From assembly GCA_021414365.1 (NCBI GenBank), contig JAIOOR010000005.1, forward strand, positions 62,001 through 126,000: DNA of 64,000 nucleotides, in the 5' to 3' direction. Positions 48,557-57,381 of the stretch are shown one piece after another (within the stretch, counting starts at the first letter, position 1; each line of letters starts with the position of its first letter). The stretch comes from Nitrosarchaeum sp. Its GTDB lineage: Archaea; Thermoproteota; Nitrososphaeria; Nitrososphaerales; Nitrosopumilaceae. Both the position numbers and the translations under genes were made by a program. A model generated the notes under the pieces. The model saw only the letters and a list, made by a program, of their open reading frames with translations, had not been told where the DNA came from and searched no databases.

Positions 48557-48679
48557 ATGACAAATCGTTCAATGCCTGTATGTTTTACAGAAAAACAATA
48601 CAAAATGATCGAGGATTTTGCCAAGAGAAATGGAATGCTAAATGCAAGTCAAGCTCTTGAAAAGATCTTAAGTAGATAG
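48557..48679 (+). CDS. 40-residue ribbon-helix-helix-like protein
   Basis: The ATG at 48557 opens a 40-codon frame: MTNRSMPVCFTEKQYKMIED, then FAKRNGMLNASQALEKIL. A beta strand followed by two helices fits the ribbon-helix-helix (CopG/MetJ-like) fold, and the MPVxFTEKQ start is a recurrent thaumarchaeal pattern. It probably binds DNA as a dimer. Confidence 0.65.
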   Translation: MTNRSMPVCFTEKQYKMIEDFAKRNGMLNASQALEKILSR

Positions 48680-48768
48680 ATGTTTTTTGAGATTTTTTAT
48701 TTATTATTTTTAGAATTAGATTGTTTTTACTGGTATTAACTTAAATTATTTCATTTACAACATGGTGT

Positions 48769-49179
48769 GTGAGATTATTTAATAGAAAACCAACCTATTG
48801 TGCTATTTGTAACAAAGAACTTTCACACAAAAACAAACCAAAAAAAGAGTGGAATGTCAAAGGACCACTATGTGGAGATTGTCATTTTGAAAAATCAAAA
48901 GAGTACTACGAAGGTAAAGTAAGACAAGCGTGTGTTTTGTGTGGTACTACAAGAATTATCTCAGAGTTATGGGAACCAAGATGGCAGTGGGATATGGATG
49001 GTTTGTTATGTAAGGAGTGTTTTGATAAAAAAGAAGAATCATTTGAAGTAAAGAAAAAGTTTTGTGCATTATGTGGAACAACTATGGGGTTTATCAGACA
49101 CAATCCAAAAAGTAAGTGGGGCATAGAAGGTCAACTATGCAGAAAGTGTTGGGATGAAAAGAAAGCAGAACTAGGATAA
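48769..49179 (+). CDS. Multi-zinc-ribbon protein
   Basis: The GTG at 48769 gives 136 residues with six CxxC pairs: CAIC, CGDC, CVLC, CKEC, CALC and CRKC. They group into three tandem zinc ribbons with similar spacing (about 45 residues). Repetition suggests internal duplication. It may bind RNA or DNA. It is three bases from the C2H2 gene that follows, so co-translated. Confidence 0.85.
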   Translation: MRLFNRKPTYCAICNKELSHKNKPKKEWNVKGPLCGDCHFEKSKEYYEGKVRQACVLCGTTRIISELWEPRWQWDMDGLLCKECFDKKEESFEVKKKFCALCGTTMGFIRHNPKSKWGIEGQLCRKCWDEKKAELG

Positions 49180-49181
49180 AA

Positions 49182-49379
49182 ATGGGGTTTTTTAAGAAAT
49201 TTGCTTGTGATGTTTGTAATAACAAATTTTCACATCAGGAAGAATTGATGAATCACAAACAAATTGTTCACGGAAAAGATTTACAGTATGATTGCAAAGA
49301 ATGTAAAAGATATTTTTCAAACATGGAAGATATGAGAACACACTTGCAAAGAGAGCACAGTTACAAAAAAGACAGATGA
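49182..49379 (+). CDS. Two-finger C2H2 zinc protein
   Basis: The 65-residue protein has two C2H2 fingers: FACDVCNNKFSHQEELMNHK with IVH, and YDCKECKRYFSNMEDMRTHL with REH. It follows the multi-ribbon gene in the same operon. DNA or RNA binding is likely. Confidence 0.9.
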   Translation: MGFFKKFACDVCNNKFSHQEELMNHKQIVHGKDLQYDCKECKRYFSNMEDMRTHLQREHSYKKDR

Positions 49380-49589
49380 TTAAATTGCTTTTATTGTTTT
49401 AACTACAGGCGGTCTTACCTTGGTAAATACTCGGAATCCACAAATGCATTTGATTTCAGGCAGTCTAAATAATTCAGTGTTTGAAACATTAGTACCGCAT
49501 CTCAAACAAGAGTAAAGCACCTCAAATGTTTCAGTTGGTTCTGAAATAATTTCAGTTTCCATGTTTTCTTCAGCCATATTTATCATCAA
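49380..49589 (-). CDS. rpoP: DNA-directed RNA polymerase subunit Rpo12 (RpoP)
   Basis: The 69-residue protein ends with the Rpo12 zinc ribbon YSCLRCGTNVSNTELFRLPE, then KCICGFRVFTKVRPPVVK, which matches archaeal RpoP along the domain. The N-terminal 25 residues are extra. It helps assemble RNA polymerase. It lies immediately after (convergent to) the zinc-finger gene and near rpsJ and EF-1alpha. Confidence 0.85.
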   Translation of the reverse strand: MMINMAEENMETEIISEPTETFEVLYSCLRCGTNVSNTELFRLPEIKCICGFRVFTKVRPPVVKTIKAI

Positions 49590-49615
49590 AATTTCTATAA
49601 TTTAAGGATACCAGA

Positions 49616-49924
49616 TTACGTTAAAGATAATTCAATGTATACATCATCTGGAATTTTTAATCTCATTAATTGTCTAATTGCTTTGTCGTCTGCACTGATG
49701 TTGATTATTCTTCTATGCATCTTCATTTCCCATTTTTCATATGTTTCAGTTCCGTTGCCACATGGTGATTTTCTTGTTGCAACATGTAATTTTTTAACAG
49801 GAAGTGGAGTTGGCCCTTTAACTTTAACTCCAGTTTTTTTACCAATGCCCATAATTTCACTACAGACACCGTCGAGTTTAGGAAGACTGATGCTGGTTAA
49901 TTTAACACGAGCAGTCTGAGTCAT
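49616..49924 (-). CDS. rpsJ: 30S ribosomal protein S10
   Basis: The 102-residue protein matches archaeal S10 (uS10): ARVKLTSISLPKLDGVCSEI, PTPLPVKKLHVATRKSPCGN and YEKWEMKMHRRIINISADDK. It is 10 bases downstream of the EF-1alpha gene, the common archaeal tuf-rpsJ order, so the two share a message. Confidence 0.97.
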   Translation of the reverse strand: MTQTARVKLTSISLPKLDGVCSEIMGIGKKTGVKVKGPTPLPVKKLHVATRKSPCGNGTETYEKWEMKMHRRIINISADDKAIRQLMRLKIPDDVYIELSLT

Positions 49925-49934
49925 TCAACTCAAC

Positions 49935-51233
49935 CTATGGTTTGTACTCTTCAGTAATTTCCTTAACAATTCCTGCTGCAATAGTTGCACCCATATCTCT
50001 GAGTGCGAATCTACCCATTTCAGGGAACTCTTGGAAAGTTTCTATACAAGTTGGTCTTACAGGTCTAATTTTTACAATTGCTGCATCACCGACTTTAAGA
50101 AACTTTGGATTCTCTTCTTCTACTGCTCCTGTAGCGGGATTAATTCTTTGTAAGAATTCAGTTACAGTTGCTGCAACTTGTGAAGTATGGCAGTGCATTA
50201 CTGGAGTGTAACCAGGTGCAATTGCTGTTGGGTGATGAATTACTATAATTTGTGCTTTGAATTCTTTAGCAACCTTTGGTGGTGCATCTGGAGTTCCAAG
50301 TACATCTCCTCTTTTGATATCTTTCTTTTCAATACCTCTGAGATTGAATCCAATGTTGTCACCTGCTTCTGCAGTTGGCATTTCTGTGTGATGAGTTTCA
50401 ATTGATTTGATTTCACCTAGAGCACCAGAAGGCATTACAATTATTTTTTGTCCTGCTTTCATGATACCAGTTTCAACTCTACCTACAGGTACAGTACCTA
50501 CACCAGTGATGGTATAGACATCTTGAATTGGAACACGTAATGGTTTACCAATTGGTTTTTCAGCTATTGTGAAGTCATCAAATGCTTGAATGAGTGTCTT
50601 TCCAGTATACCATGGCATGTTCTCGGATTTTTTAACCAAGTTATCACCTTTCCATCCAGAAACTGGAATGAATGGCACGTTTTCTAATTTATAACCAACA
50701 GATCTTACTAGTTTTTCGCCTTTTTCTTTAGCCGCTTTGAACGCTGCTTCTTTGTATTCAACGGCATCCATTTTGTTAATGGCTACAATTAGTTGGCCAA
50801 CACCTAGTGTTTTTAGCAAAAATGCGTGTTCCCTTGCTTGACCACCTGCAGCAATTGCAGTATCAGTTTCGCCTTCTTTTGCAGAAAGTACTAAAATGGC
50901 TGCATCGGCTTCAGAAGCACCAGTAATCATGTTTTTAATGAAATCCCTGTGACCAGGAGCGTCAATTAATGTAAAGAAGAATTTTGGTGTCTCAAATTTT
51001 TGGAATGCAAGATCAATTGTAATTCCTCTTTCTCTTTCATCTTTAATATTATCCATAACCCATGCATACTTGAAAGTATCACCTTTTCCAGTCTTCTCGG
51101 ATTCGGCTGCGTGTGCTGCAATAGTTCTATCATCTACAACACCAAGATCCATTAAGAAATGACCCATTGTTGTTGATTTACCATTATCAATATGACCTGT
51201 AACGATCAGGTTTAAGTGCGGTTTATCTGCCAT
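49935..51233 (-). CDS. tuf: Translation elongation factor 1-alpha
   Basis: This is full-length EF-1alpha (432 residues): P loop GHIDNGKSTTMG, switch region DERERGITIDLAF, DAPGHRDFI, NKMD and the C-terminal beta barrels. It delivers aminoacyl-tRNA to the ribosome. A small hairpin in the leader ends four bases before the ATG. It is the first gene of the tuf-rpsJ operon and is divergent from the FBP aldolase/phosphatase gene. Confidence 0.98.
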   Translation of the reverse strand: MADKPHLNLIVTGHIDNGKSTTMGHFLMDLGVVDDRTIAAHAAESEKTGKGDTFKYAWVMDNIKDERERGITIDLAFQKFETPKFFFTLIDAPGHRDFIKNMITGASEADAAILVLSAKEGETDTAIAAGGQAREHAFLLKTLGVGQLIVAINKMDAVEYKEAAFKAAKEKGEKLVRSVGYKLENVPFIPVSGWKGDNLVKKSENMPWYTGKTLIQAFDDFTIAEKPIGKPLRVPIQDVYTITGVGTVPVGRVETGIMKAGQKIIVMPSGALGEIKSIETHHTEMPTAEAGDNIGFNLRGIEKKDIKRGDVLGTPDAPPKVAKEFKAQIIVIHHPTAIAPGYTPVMHCHTSQVAATVTEFLQRINPATGAVEEENPKFLKVGDAAIVKIRPVRPTCIETFQEFPEMGRFALRDMGATIAAGIVKEITEEYKP

Positions 51234-51236
51234 ATC

Positions 51237-51256
51237 AATCCCTATTCGAGGGGATT
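51237..51256 (-). promoter_or_regulatory. Hairpin in the EF-1alpha leader
   Basis: On the transcript AATCCC and GGGATT form a six-pair stem with an eight-base loop, ending three bases before the ATG at 51233. It could tune translation of EF-1alpha. Confidence 0.45.
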
Positions 51257-51344
51257 TATTACTGTTATGAATTTTTGAAAAAAAATCAAAAAAAATCTAG
51301 AATTTTTAAATCAAGAAATTTTGAAAAACTACACATAAATCAAA

Positions 51345-52499
51345 GTGAAAATGAGTGAAGTCATGAAAATTACAGTTTCAGTTATCAAAGCAGATGTTGG
51401 AGGAATAGGAGGACATACAAGACCTAGCGATGCATTAATAGAAGCAGTAAGAAAAACTGTCAAAAATTCTGGTAATTTATTGATCGATCATTACATTGGA
51501 TATTGTGGAGATGATGTACATATTGTAATGTCACATACTCATGGAGTTGACAATGATAAAATTCACAAATTAGCATGGGATGCATTTATGGCAGGAACAC
51601 AAGTTGCAAAACAAGAGGGACTTTATGGAGCAGGTCAAGATCTTCTAAAAGATTCTTTTTCAGGAAATGTAAAAGGAATGGGTCCAGGTGTTGCTGAGAT
51701 GGAATTTGAAGAAAGACCAAACGAAGCATTCACAGTTTTTGCTGCAGACAAAACAGAGCCTGGTGCATTTAATTATCCAATTTACAGAATGTTTGTCGAT
51801 ACTCTAAGCAACACTGGATTGATTGTCAACAAATCTCTTGCAAGTGGTGTGATAATTAACGTAATGGATGTAGAAGAAGGCAAGATTGCAAAACTTTCTT
51901 TGTGGGAAGACAAGCCAACAATTGAAGCTGCTCTAATGTATCCAGGAAGATACGTAGTCTCTACAGTTACAACAAAACAAGGAGAACCAATTCTTGCAGC
52001 ATCAACTGATAGATTACATAACATTGCAGGAACATATGTAGGAAAAGATGATCCAATTTGTTTGATCAGAACACAAAAGAATTTTCCAGCAACAGAAGAA
52101 GTGGGCAGCGTGTTTAACAATCCACACTATGTAGCAGGAAACACAAGAGGAAGTCACAATATGCCATTAATGCCAGTAAAACTAAATTCTCCGGCATCGA
52201 TCAATTTCTGCATTCCAATTGTAGAAGCACTTGTTTTTAGCATGCACGACGGAAAATTCACAGGTCCATTTGACGGATTTTCAACTCCAGACTGGGATTA
52301 CATTAGAGAAATTGCAACAAAAAAAGCACTTGCGATGAGAAGTCAAGGATTCTTCCATCCAGCAACACTTGTTCCATCAGAATTAGAATATGCTGAAGGA
52401 TATAGAGCGAGAATGGAAATTGTGGAATCTAAAATGGTTTCAATTGACGAAACCACGACAAAGTCTGAAAAGAAAGAAAACTATGAAGATCCAGATTAG
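51345..52499 (+). CDS. Fructose-1,6-bisphosphate aldolase/phosphatase
   Basis: The 384-residue protein is the bifunctional archaeal FBPA/P (class V FBPase): KADVGGIGGHTRPSD, YCGDDVHIVMSHTHG, the active-site YGAGQDLL and FCIPIVEALVFSMHDGKF. It condenses triose phosphates and removes a phosphate in one unit, making gluconeogenesis irreversible. Start ATG at 51351 or 51366 is also possible. It serves biosynthesis of sugars from fixed carbon. Confidence 0.96.
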   Translation: MKMSEVMKITVSVIKADVGGIGGHTRPSDALIEAVRKTVKNSGNLLIDHYIGYCGDDVHIVMSHTHGVDNDKIHKLAWDAFMAGTQVAKQEGLYGAGQDLLKDSFSGNVKGMGPGVAEMEFEERPNEAFTVFAADKTEPGAFNYPIYRMFVDTLSNTGLIVNKSLASGVIINVMDVEEGKIAKLSLWEDKPTIEAALMYPGRYVVSTVTTKQGEPILAASTDRLHNIAGTYVGKDDPICLIRTQKNFPATEEVGSVFNNPHYVAGNTRGSHNMPLMPVKLNSPASINFCIPIVEALVFSMHDGKFTGPFDGFSTPDWDYIREIATKKALAMRSQGFFHPATLVPSELEYAEGYRARMEIVESKMVSIDETTTKSEKKENYEDPD

Positions 52500-52562
52500 A
52501 AAAAATATAGATCATTTTTGAGAAAAGGTTAAAAGAAAATAAAAGAATACAAAAATACCTGC

Positions 52563-52973
52563 ATGCAGCGAATCTTGAAGGTTTTTGATTGGAAGACGTA
52601 TATTTTCACAGCAATCGCTGTATTATCATTTTCAAATTTTATGGTGGTATTATTTGGCCATACAATACCAGGCGGATTTCTTTCATTTTTTAAAATTGCT
52701 GGAGGAGTAATAATCATAGGAGCAGTATTTTTGTTTGCCCTTGCATGGTTGCTAAAGGCAAGACCACATAATCGTCCAAAGAAATACTCAATTGTGATAT
52801 TTGATGTGTATGGTAAAAAAAGCGAGATAGTAGACATCCGCACTGAGTTTAAAACTCATGATGTAGCTTGGAGTTTTATGAAGCAGTATAAGGAGGCTTA
52901 TCCGCTATACAATTTTGCAATGGTGGCAACACTTTCAAAATCAGATAAACCAACTATTTTCAGATATATTTGA
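52563..52973 (+). CDS. Two-helix membrane protein
   Basis: The 136-residue protein has two membrane helices (TAIAVLSFSNFMVVLFG; IAGGVIIIGAVFLFALAWLL) and a C-terminal soluble domain (KKYSIVIFDVYGKKSEIVDI and following) that may be cytoplasmic. No family was recognised. It follows FBPA/P in the same direction after 63 bases. Confidence 0.75.
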   Translation: MQRILKVFDWKTYIFTAIAVLSFSNFMVVLFGHTIPGGFLSFFKIAGGVIIIGAVFLFALAWLLKARPHNRPKKYSIVIFDVYGKKSEIVDIRTEFKTHDVAWSFMKQYKEAYPLYNFAMVATLSKSDKPTIFRYI

Positions 52974-53058
52974 TTTTAAAATGGCACTGATAATTAACTA
53001 AAATTTTAGAAATAGGTCTAAACAGAACATATTTCCCACAGACGTTAGAAGAAATAAT

Positions 53059-53397
53059 ATGCGATTATCATCTTCAGTTATCATAATATCAGCAGGAATT
53101 GTTTTTTCAATATTTTTGATAGTGTCATTTGTCGTGTATCCAGATGTAGGTGAAAAGATACTATATGGAAAGCATCCTCCAAAAAAGGATTTAGAGCAAG
53201 GAGATGTTGAGAATAATAGTGTTGAAGATAGTACAACCAAAATAGAAAATAAGGAGCAAGGCGAACCAAAAAAACAGTTAGGGTACAGTGAGATAATGAT
53301 TTCAGGAAACGACAAATGTATCCAATACGCAAATAGTATAGCAAACAATGATTTGAATAATTTTGTAGAAGAGTTCAACAAGTGTAATTCACAGTAA
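53059..53397 (+). CDS. Small membrane-anchored protein
   Basis: The 112-residue protein has one N-terminal membrane helix (SSVIIISAGIVFSIFLIVSF) and an acidic soluble tail (ENNSVEDSTTKIENKE…). It has no recognised motif. A short conserved C-terminus (CIQYANSIANNDLNNFVEEF) with a Cys at each end may form a helical hairpin. Confidence 0.65.
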   Translation: MRLSSSVIIISAGIVFSIFLIVSFVVYPDVGEKILYGKHPPKKDLEQGDVENNSVEDSTTKIENKEQGEPKKQLGYSEIMISGNDKCIQYANSIANNDLNNFVEEFNKCNSQ

Positions 53398-53435
53398 GAA
53401 CATGTTTGAAATTAGAACTTGAGCATACAACGAAA

Positions 53436-53513
53436 ATGCCAAGCAATATTCCAGTAAAAATCAATGACCAACGAGATTCAGATTTTTATGCAGGACAGTG
53501 GAATAGAACTTGA
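53436..53513 (+). CDS. Possible 25-residue leader peptide before DNA ligase
   Basis: The ATG frame MPSNIPVKINDQRDSDFYAG ends WNRT, and its TGA overlaps the ligase ATG (TGATG). The overlap would couple ligase translation to the leader. No known homologue; may be chance. Confidence 0.3.
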   Translation: MPSNIPVKINDQRDSDFYAGQWNRT

Positions 53514-55285
53514 TGGAGTTTTCTATTTTAGCTGATGCATTTAGTAAAATGGAATCAACTACAAAGAGATTAGAGCTAACACAGCATTTAGTAGAATTGT
53601 TTGAAAAAACACCACAAGACGTCATTGCTAGAATTGTTTATCTTTTACAAGGAAAACTAAGACCAGATTTTGAAGGAGTAGAATTAGGAGTGGCAGAAAA
53701 ATTAGCAATAAGGGCAATTGCAAAATCTGCAGGATCAGATAATGCAGAAAAAAAAATTGAGGATGAGTATAGAAAGAGTGGGGATTTAGGACATGCTGCA
53801 TCAAAGATTCTAGAACAAAAAGAACAAACAACATTCATGGTTGAAGATATCACAGTAGAACGAGTCTATGAAAACTTGTTTACAATTGCAAAACTAGAAG
53901 GCTCAAAGACTCAGGATAGAAAAATGAAATACATTTCAGGATTACTCAACGATGCAAATCCAGAAGAATCAAAATTCATTTTAAAAATTTTACTTGGTAC
54001 ATTGCGATTAGGTATTGCAGAAAATACAGTAATGGATGCACTTGCTATAGCATTTACAGGAAACAAAGAAAATAGAAAAGCCCTAGAGCACGCATACAAC
54101 GTATCAAGTGATCTAGGAAAGGTTGCAGAGACCATTGCAATCAAAGGACTAAAAGGAATAGAAGAATTCGAAATTAATTTATTTAATCCAATTCGACCAA
54201 TGCTTGCAGATAGAGTAAAAAGTGAAGAAGAGGCAATAGAAAAACTTGGAAATCAATTTGCTGCAGAATACAAATTGGATGGAGAACGAGTTCAATTACA
54301 CATAGAAGGGGAGAAAGTAGTGTTATTTTCAAGAAGTTTGGAAAACATTACAAGTTATTATCCAGATATTGTTGAAAAAATTCCAAAGGCAATTCAAGCA
54401 CATAAAGTAATTTTAGAAGCAGAAGCAGTTGCAATCAATGAGAACACAGGAGAATTTTTACCATTTCAAGAATTGATGCACAGAAGAAGAAAATACCGAA
54501 TAGAAAAAGCAGTATCACAGTATCCAATCACAGTAAACTTTTTTGATGTACTATACTTTGATGGCAAAAGTTGTTTGAGATTAGAATACAAAGAAAGAAG
54601 AAAGATGTTAGAAAATATTGTAAAAGAAGATGAATATGCAAAACACGTACCAATGGTCATTATCAATAATCAGGGAGACATAGAAGAATTTTTGGAAAAC
54701 AGCATCAACTCAGGATGTGAGGGTGTGATGCTAAAGATGTTAGACAAGCCGTATCAAGCTGGTTCCAGAGGAAATTATTGGTTAAAACTAAAACGAGAAT
54801 ATAGAAATGAACTTGGAGACAGCCTTGATCTTGTAGTAATAGGTGCATTTTTTGGAAAAGGGAGAAGAACTGGAAAATATGGGACACTACTTTTAGCTTC
54901 ATATGATTATGATAGAGACATGTTTACTAGCATATGCAAAGTCGGGACAGGGTTTACAGATGATGACTTGGATCAGATCTATCAAATTCTATCAGACAAA
55001 GTGACAATAAAGAAAAACCCAAGAATTGACAGCGATATGGAAGCAGACGTATGGTTTGAACCAGAATTAGTAATTGAAGTGGTTGCCTCTGAGATAACAC
55101 TTAGTCCAATTCATAAAGCAGCAAGAAATGAAATCAGAAAGGACACGGGATTAGCATTACGATTTCCAAAATTTACTGGAAAAATAAGACTAGAAAAGGA
55201 TGCCGAAGACGCATCAACCAATGAGGAAGTAATGACACTATTCAAAGGGCAAAAAAAAGTAGCTCATGATAAAAATTTAATGTGA
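53513..55285 (+). CDS. lig: ATP-dependent DNA ligase
   Basis: From the ATG at 53513 the protein has 590 residues. An N-terminal helical DNA-binding domain precedes the nucleotidyl-transferase core, with the adenylated Lys in AAEYKLDGERVQ (about K254), FSRSLEN, VILEAEAVAI, EGVMLKM and WLKLKREY, then an OB domain. It seals nicks in replication and repair. The preceding TTG at 53510 would add one residue only. Confidence 0.96.
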   Translation: MEFSILADAFSKMESTTKRLELTQHLVELFEKTPQDVIARIVYLLQGKLRPDFEGVELGVAEKLAIRAIAKSAGSDNAEKKIEDEYRKSGDLGHAASKILEQKEQTTFMVEDITVERVYENLFTIAKLEGSKTQDRKMKYISGLLNDANPEESKFILKILLGTLRLGIAENTVMDALAIAFTGNKENRKALEHAYNVSSDLGKVAETIAIKGLKGIEEFEINLFNPIRPMLADRVKSEEEAIEKLGNQFAAEYKLDGERVQLHIEGEKVVLFSRSLENITSYYPDIVEKIPKAIQAHKVILEAEAVAINENTGEFLPFQELMHRRRKYRIEKAVSQYPITVNFFDVLYFDGKSCLRLEYKERRKMLENIVKEDEYAKHVPMVIINNQGDIEEFLENSINSGCEGVMLKMLDKPYQAGSRGNYWLKLKREYRNELGDSLDLVVIGAFFGKGRRTGKYGTLLLASYDYDRDMFTSICKVGTGFTDDDLDQIYQILSDKVTIKKNPRIDSDMEADVWFEPELVIEVVASEITLSPIHKAARNEIRKDTGLALRFPKFTGKIRLEKDAEDASTNEEVMTLFKGQKKVAHDKNLM

Positions 55286-55353
55286 TTTATGCGCAATATG
55301 TCCAAAAAATCATAGAGGATTTAAATTACCTGATAATGTTTTAAAATCTAGAA

Positions 55354-56007
55354 ATGTATAGCGGAGAGCTTGAAGTTCAAGCAAAAAGAAAGGCTATAGC
55401 AGTTTTACAGGACGAAATCAACAGAATCTTAAACGCAGCCAGAGAACTTGCAACACTGCCAGACCTGATGATGAAAAAAGACAAAACAGGGATCAAAAAT
55501 GCTCTAGAACAAATCTCAACTATTGAGGAAGAAGTAGAAAACCTTAGAAGAAAAATCACTAGAGAAGTAGCTGATGTCGGAGGCTTAATCATGAATAGAG
55601 AAAATCTTCTCAATACAGCATACACAATGGATGAGATTGCAGGTTACATTACCGGAATAGCATTCAAACTTTCTAACATCAAGATAACTACATTGAAAAG
55701 TGCAAAACTGGACGGGGATATTACAAAGTTGATAGAGTTGGTAGTAGACGAAGTTTACAAATTAAATGAAATCATTAGAAGTCTAAACACCAATACTGCT
55801 AATGCAATTGAACTAGCACAAGAAACACAAAAAATAGAACGCGAAATAGACGTCAAATATAGACAAGCAACAATCAAACTATTATCAGAAGTCACAAACA
55901 TCAAAGAATTATTGTTGATAAAAGACGTGATTGAAGGAATAGAGGAAATGTCAGACAAGTGTCAACGAGTTTCAGATTCTTTCATACTATTAGCATTGAG
56001 TCTATAA
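55354..56007 (+). CDS. PhoU-like DUF47 protein
   Basis: The 217-residue all-helical protein has DUF47/PhoU-like three-helix repeats (ISTIEEEVENLRRKITREVA; IKELLLIKDVIEGIEEMSDKCQRVSD). The C-terminal ExxSDxC pattern matches this family, whose members may bind metal clusters and regulate phosphate or metal transport. No transporter gene adjoins it. It follows DNA ligase in the same direction. Confidence 0.8.
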   Translation: MYSGELEVQAKRKAIAVLQDEINRILNAARELATLPDLMMKKDKTGIKNALEQISTIEEEVENLRRKITREVADVGGLIMNRENLLNTAYTMDEIAGYITGIAFKLSNIKITTLKSAKLDGDITKLIELVVDEVYKLNEIIRSLNTNTANAIELAQETQKIEREIDVKYRQATIKLLSEVTNIKELLLIKDVIEGIEEMSDKCQRVSDSFILLALSL

Positions 56008-56117
56008 AACCACACACATCTTTTTACTTAATTTTTATTTTATAAAATAAAAGAACAATCAGGGCTTGAAAAGACAATTAAAACACACCCACTAATAGTA
56101 GAGAATTCATATACGCA

Positions 56118-56672
56118 GTGTATTTAAAAAATATGATGCGAGGAGAACTAATTGAAAACAGAATCATGATATGGAATATCGATGATTCACGTAAATTATT
56201 TACTCATGGATATTATGGCAAACCAATTGGAATTCCAAAACCAAAGCCTGAAGAAATTAACGTTCCATTAATTTTAGATTTGATAGAGGGATTATACTTG
56301 CTTGAGAATAAAAAAATCAGCATTTACAAATTAAATCAAAAGATAACAAATGAAGAAATGACTGAATTGTGCAAAAAAGAATATCATGATTTTGATAAAA
56401 AATATCTAGTGTACAAAAATTTTCGAGATAAAGGATATGTGATTAATCCAGGAATAAAATTTGGGTGTGATTTTGCAGTCTATGAGAAAGGACCTGGAAT
56501 TGACCATGCACCATTTTTGATTCAAGTGTACAACAGAAGCGACCCAATTACATCAACAGGAATTGTTCTAGCAGGAAGACTTGCAACTACAGTAAGAAAA
56601 CAATTCATCTTGGCAATTCCAAAAGGAAAAGACAAAGTTGATTTTCTTGCGTTAGATTGGTGGAAAGCCTAA
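56118..56672 (+). CDS. endA: tRNA-splicing endonuclease
   Basis: From the GTG at 56118 the protein is 184 residues (ATG at 56133 is possible). Catalytic Tyr lies in FRDKGYVINPGIKFG, His in IDHAPFLIQVY and Lys in VRKQFILAI, matching EndA. It cleaves bulge-helix-bulge sites in intron-containing tRNA and in rRNA precursors such as the 16S and 23S stems here. Length fits the homotetramer/homodimer type. It overlaps the convergent gene by four bases. Confidence 0.93.
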   Translation: MYLKNMMRGELIENRIMIWNIDDSRKLFTHGYYGKPIGIPKPKPEEINVPLILDLIEGLYLLENKKISIYKLNQKITNEEMTELCKKEYHDFDKKYLVYKNFRDKGYVINPGIKFGCDFAVYEKGPGIDHAPFLIQVYNRSDPITSTGIVLAGRLATTVRKQFILAIPKGKDKVDFLALDWWKA

Positions 56673-57046
56673 ACTTGCTTTATATGACCAGCTATTCGAT
56701 CATAAATTTCAAAAAGTTCTTTAGTAATTCCAAAGTCTAAATGATTCTTCCATTTGTTTCGAATTCTAATTGCACCATCTGTTGGCTCTACGTAAATTGT
56801 AGCGTCACGGATTGATTGTTTTGCAATCATATCATTAAGTGTGCTATCCTCATTTAATCTTCTTGCAAGACTGCCACTACCAACCCATGATACTTTGAGG
56901 ATTATTTTTGATGAAAAATGTCCCTTTGTTGTAAGGATGGTTTTAGCTACATAGTTTGTGACACTTTGATCAGTATTTTTTCTAACAATAAAGTGTGCTT
57001 GATATCTATCAAGTGCGCCCCAAGGCAGTGGATTAGGATCTTGCAT
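56669..57046 (-). CDS. Conserved hypothetical protein
   Basis: The 125-residue protein has no membrane segment and mixes strands and helices (YVAKTILTTKGHFSSKIILK; ATIYVEPTDGAIRIRNKWKN). Its last four bases overlap the end of endA. It is co-directed with the small gene upstream. No family was recognised; binding of nucleic acid or lipid is possible. Confidence 0.6.
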   Translation of the reverse strand: MQDPNPLPWGALDRYQAHFIVRKNTDQSVTNYVAKTILTTKGHFSSKIILKVSWVGSGSLARRLNEDSTLNDMIAKQSIRDATIYVEPTDGAIRIRNKWKNHLDFGITKELFEIYDRIAGHIKQV

Positions 57047-57048
57047 AA

Positions 57049-57294
57049 CTATCCCTTTTGAATAATTTGAATTACGTCGATGTTAGAATTTGTAATATCA
57101 ATACATCCCTTATTAGTAATCATTCTAGGGGTTTGAGAGAAATATCTACTATAATAATCACCTTTTTCAATATTATCGGTTCCAATTGGTTTTGATTTAG
57201 AATCTACTCCGATCTTTTTTAACATATCAGAAAATTTCTCAGGCCATGTTTGCAGAACAAATGTGTCTGACTCTGAATCATGCATAAAATACAA
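57049..57294 (-). CDS. Conserved hypothetical protein
   Basis: The 81-residue soluble protein (start ATG at 57294 or 57285) is acidic with FVLQTWPEKFSDMLKKIGVD and ends with a short beta segment. It is two bases from the following gene, so co-translated. No family was recognised. Confidence 0.55.
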   Translation of the reverse strand: MYFMHDSESDTFVLQTWPEKFSDMLKKIGVDSKSKPIGTDNIEKGDYYSRYFSQTPRMITNKGCIDITNSNIDVIQIIQKG

Positions 57295-57381
57295 AAAATC
57301 ATACCCACAAATAAAGATATCAAGAAATTATTCTCACAGAGCAATCGAATTAAATAATACAAGAGTTTTGAATTAATAATT

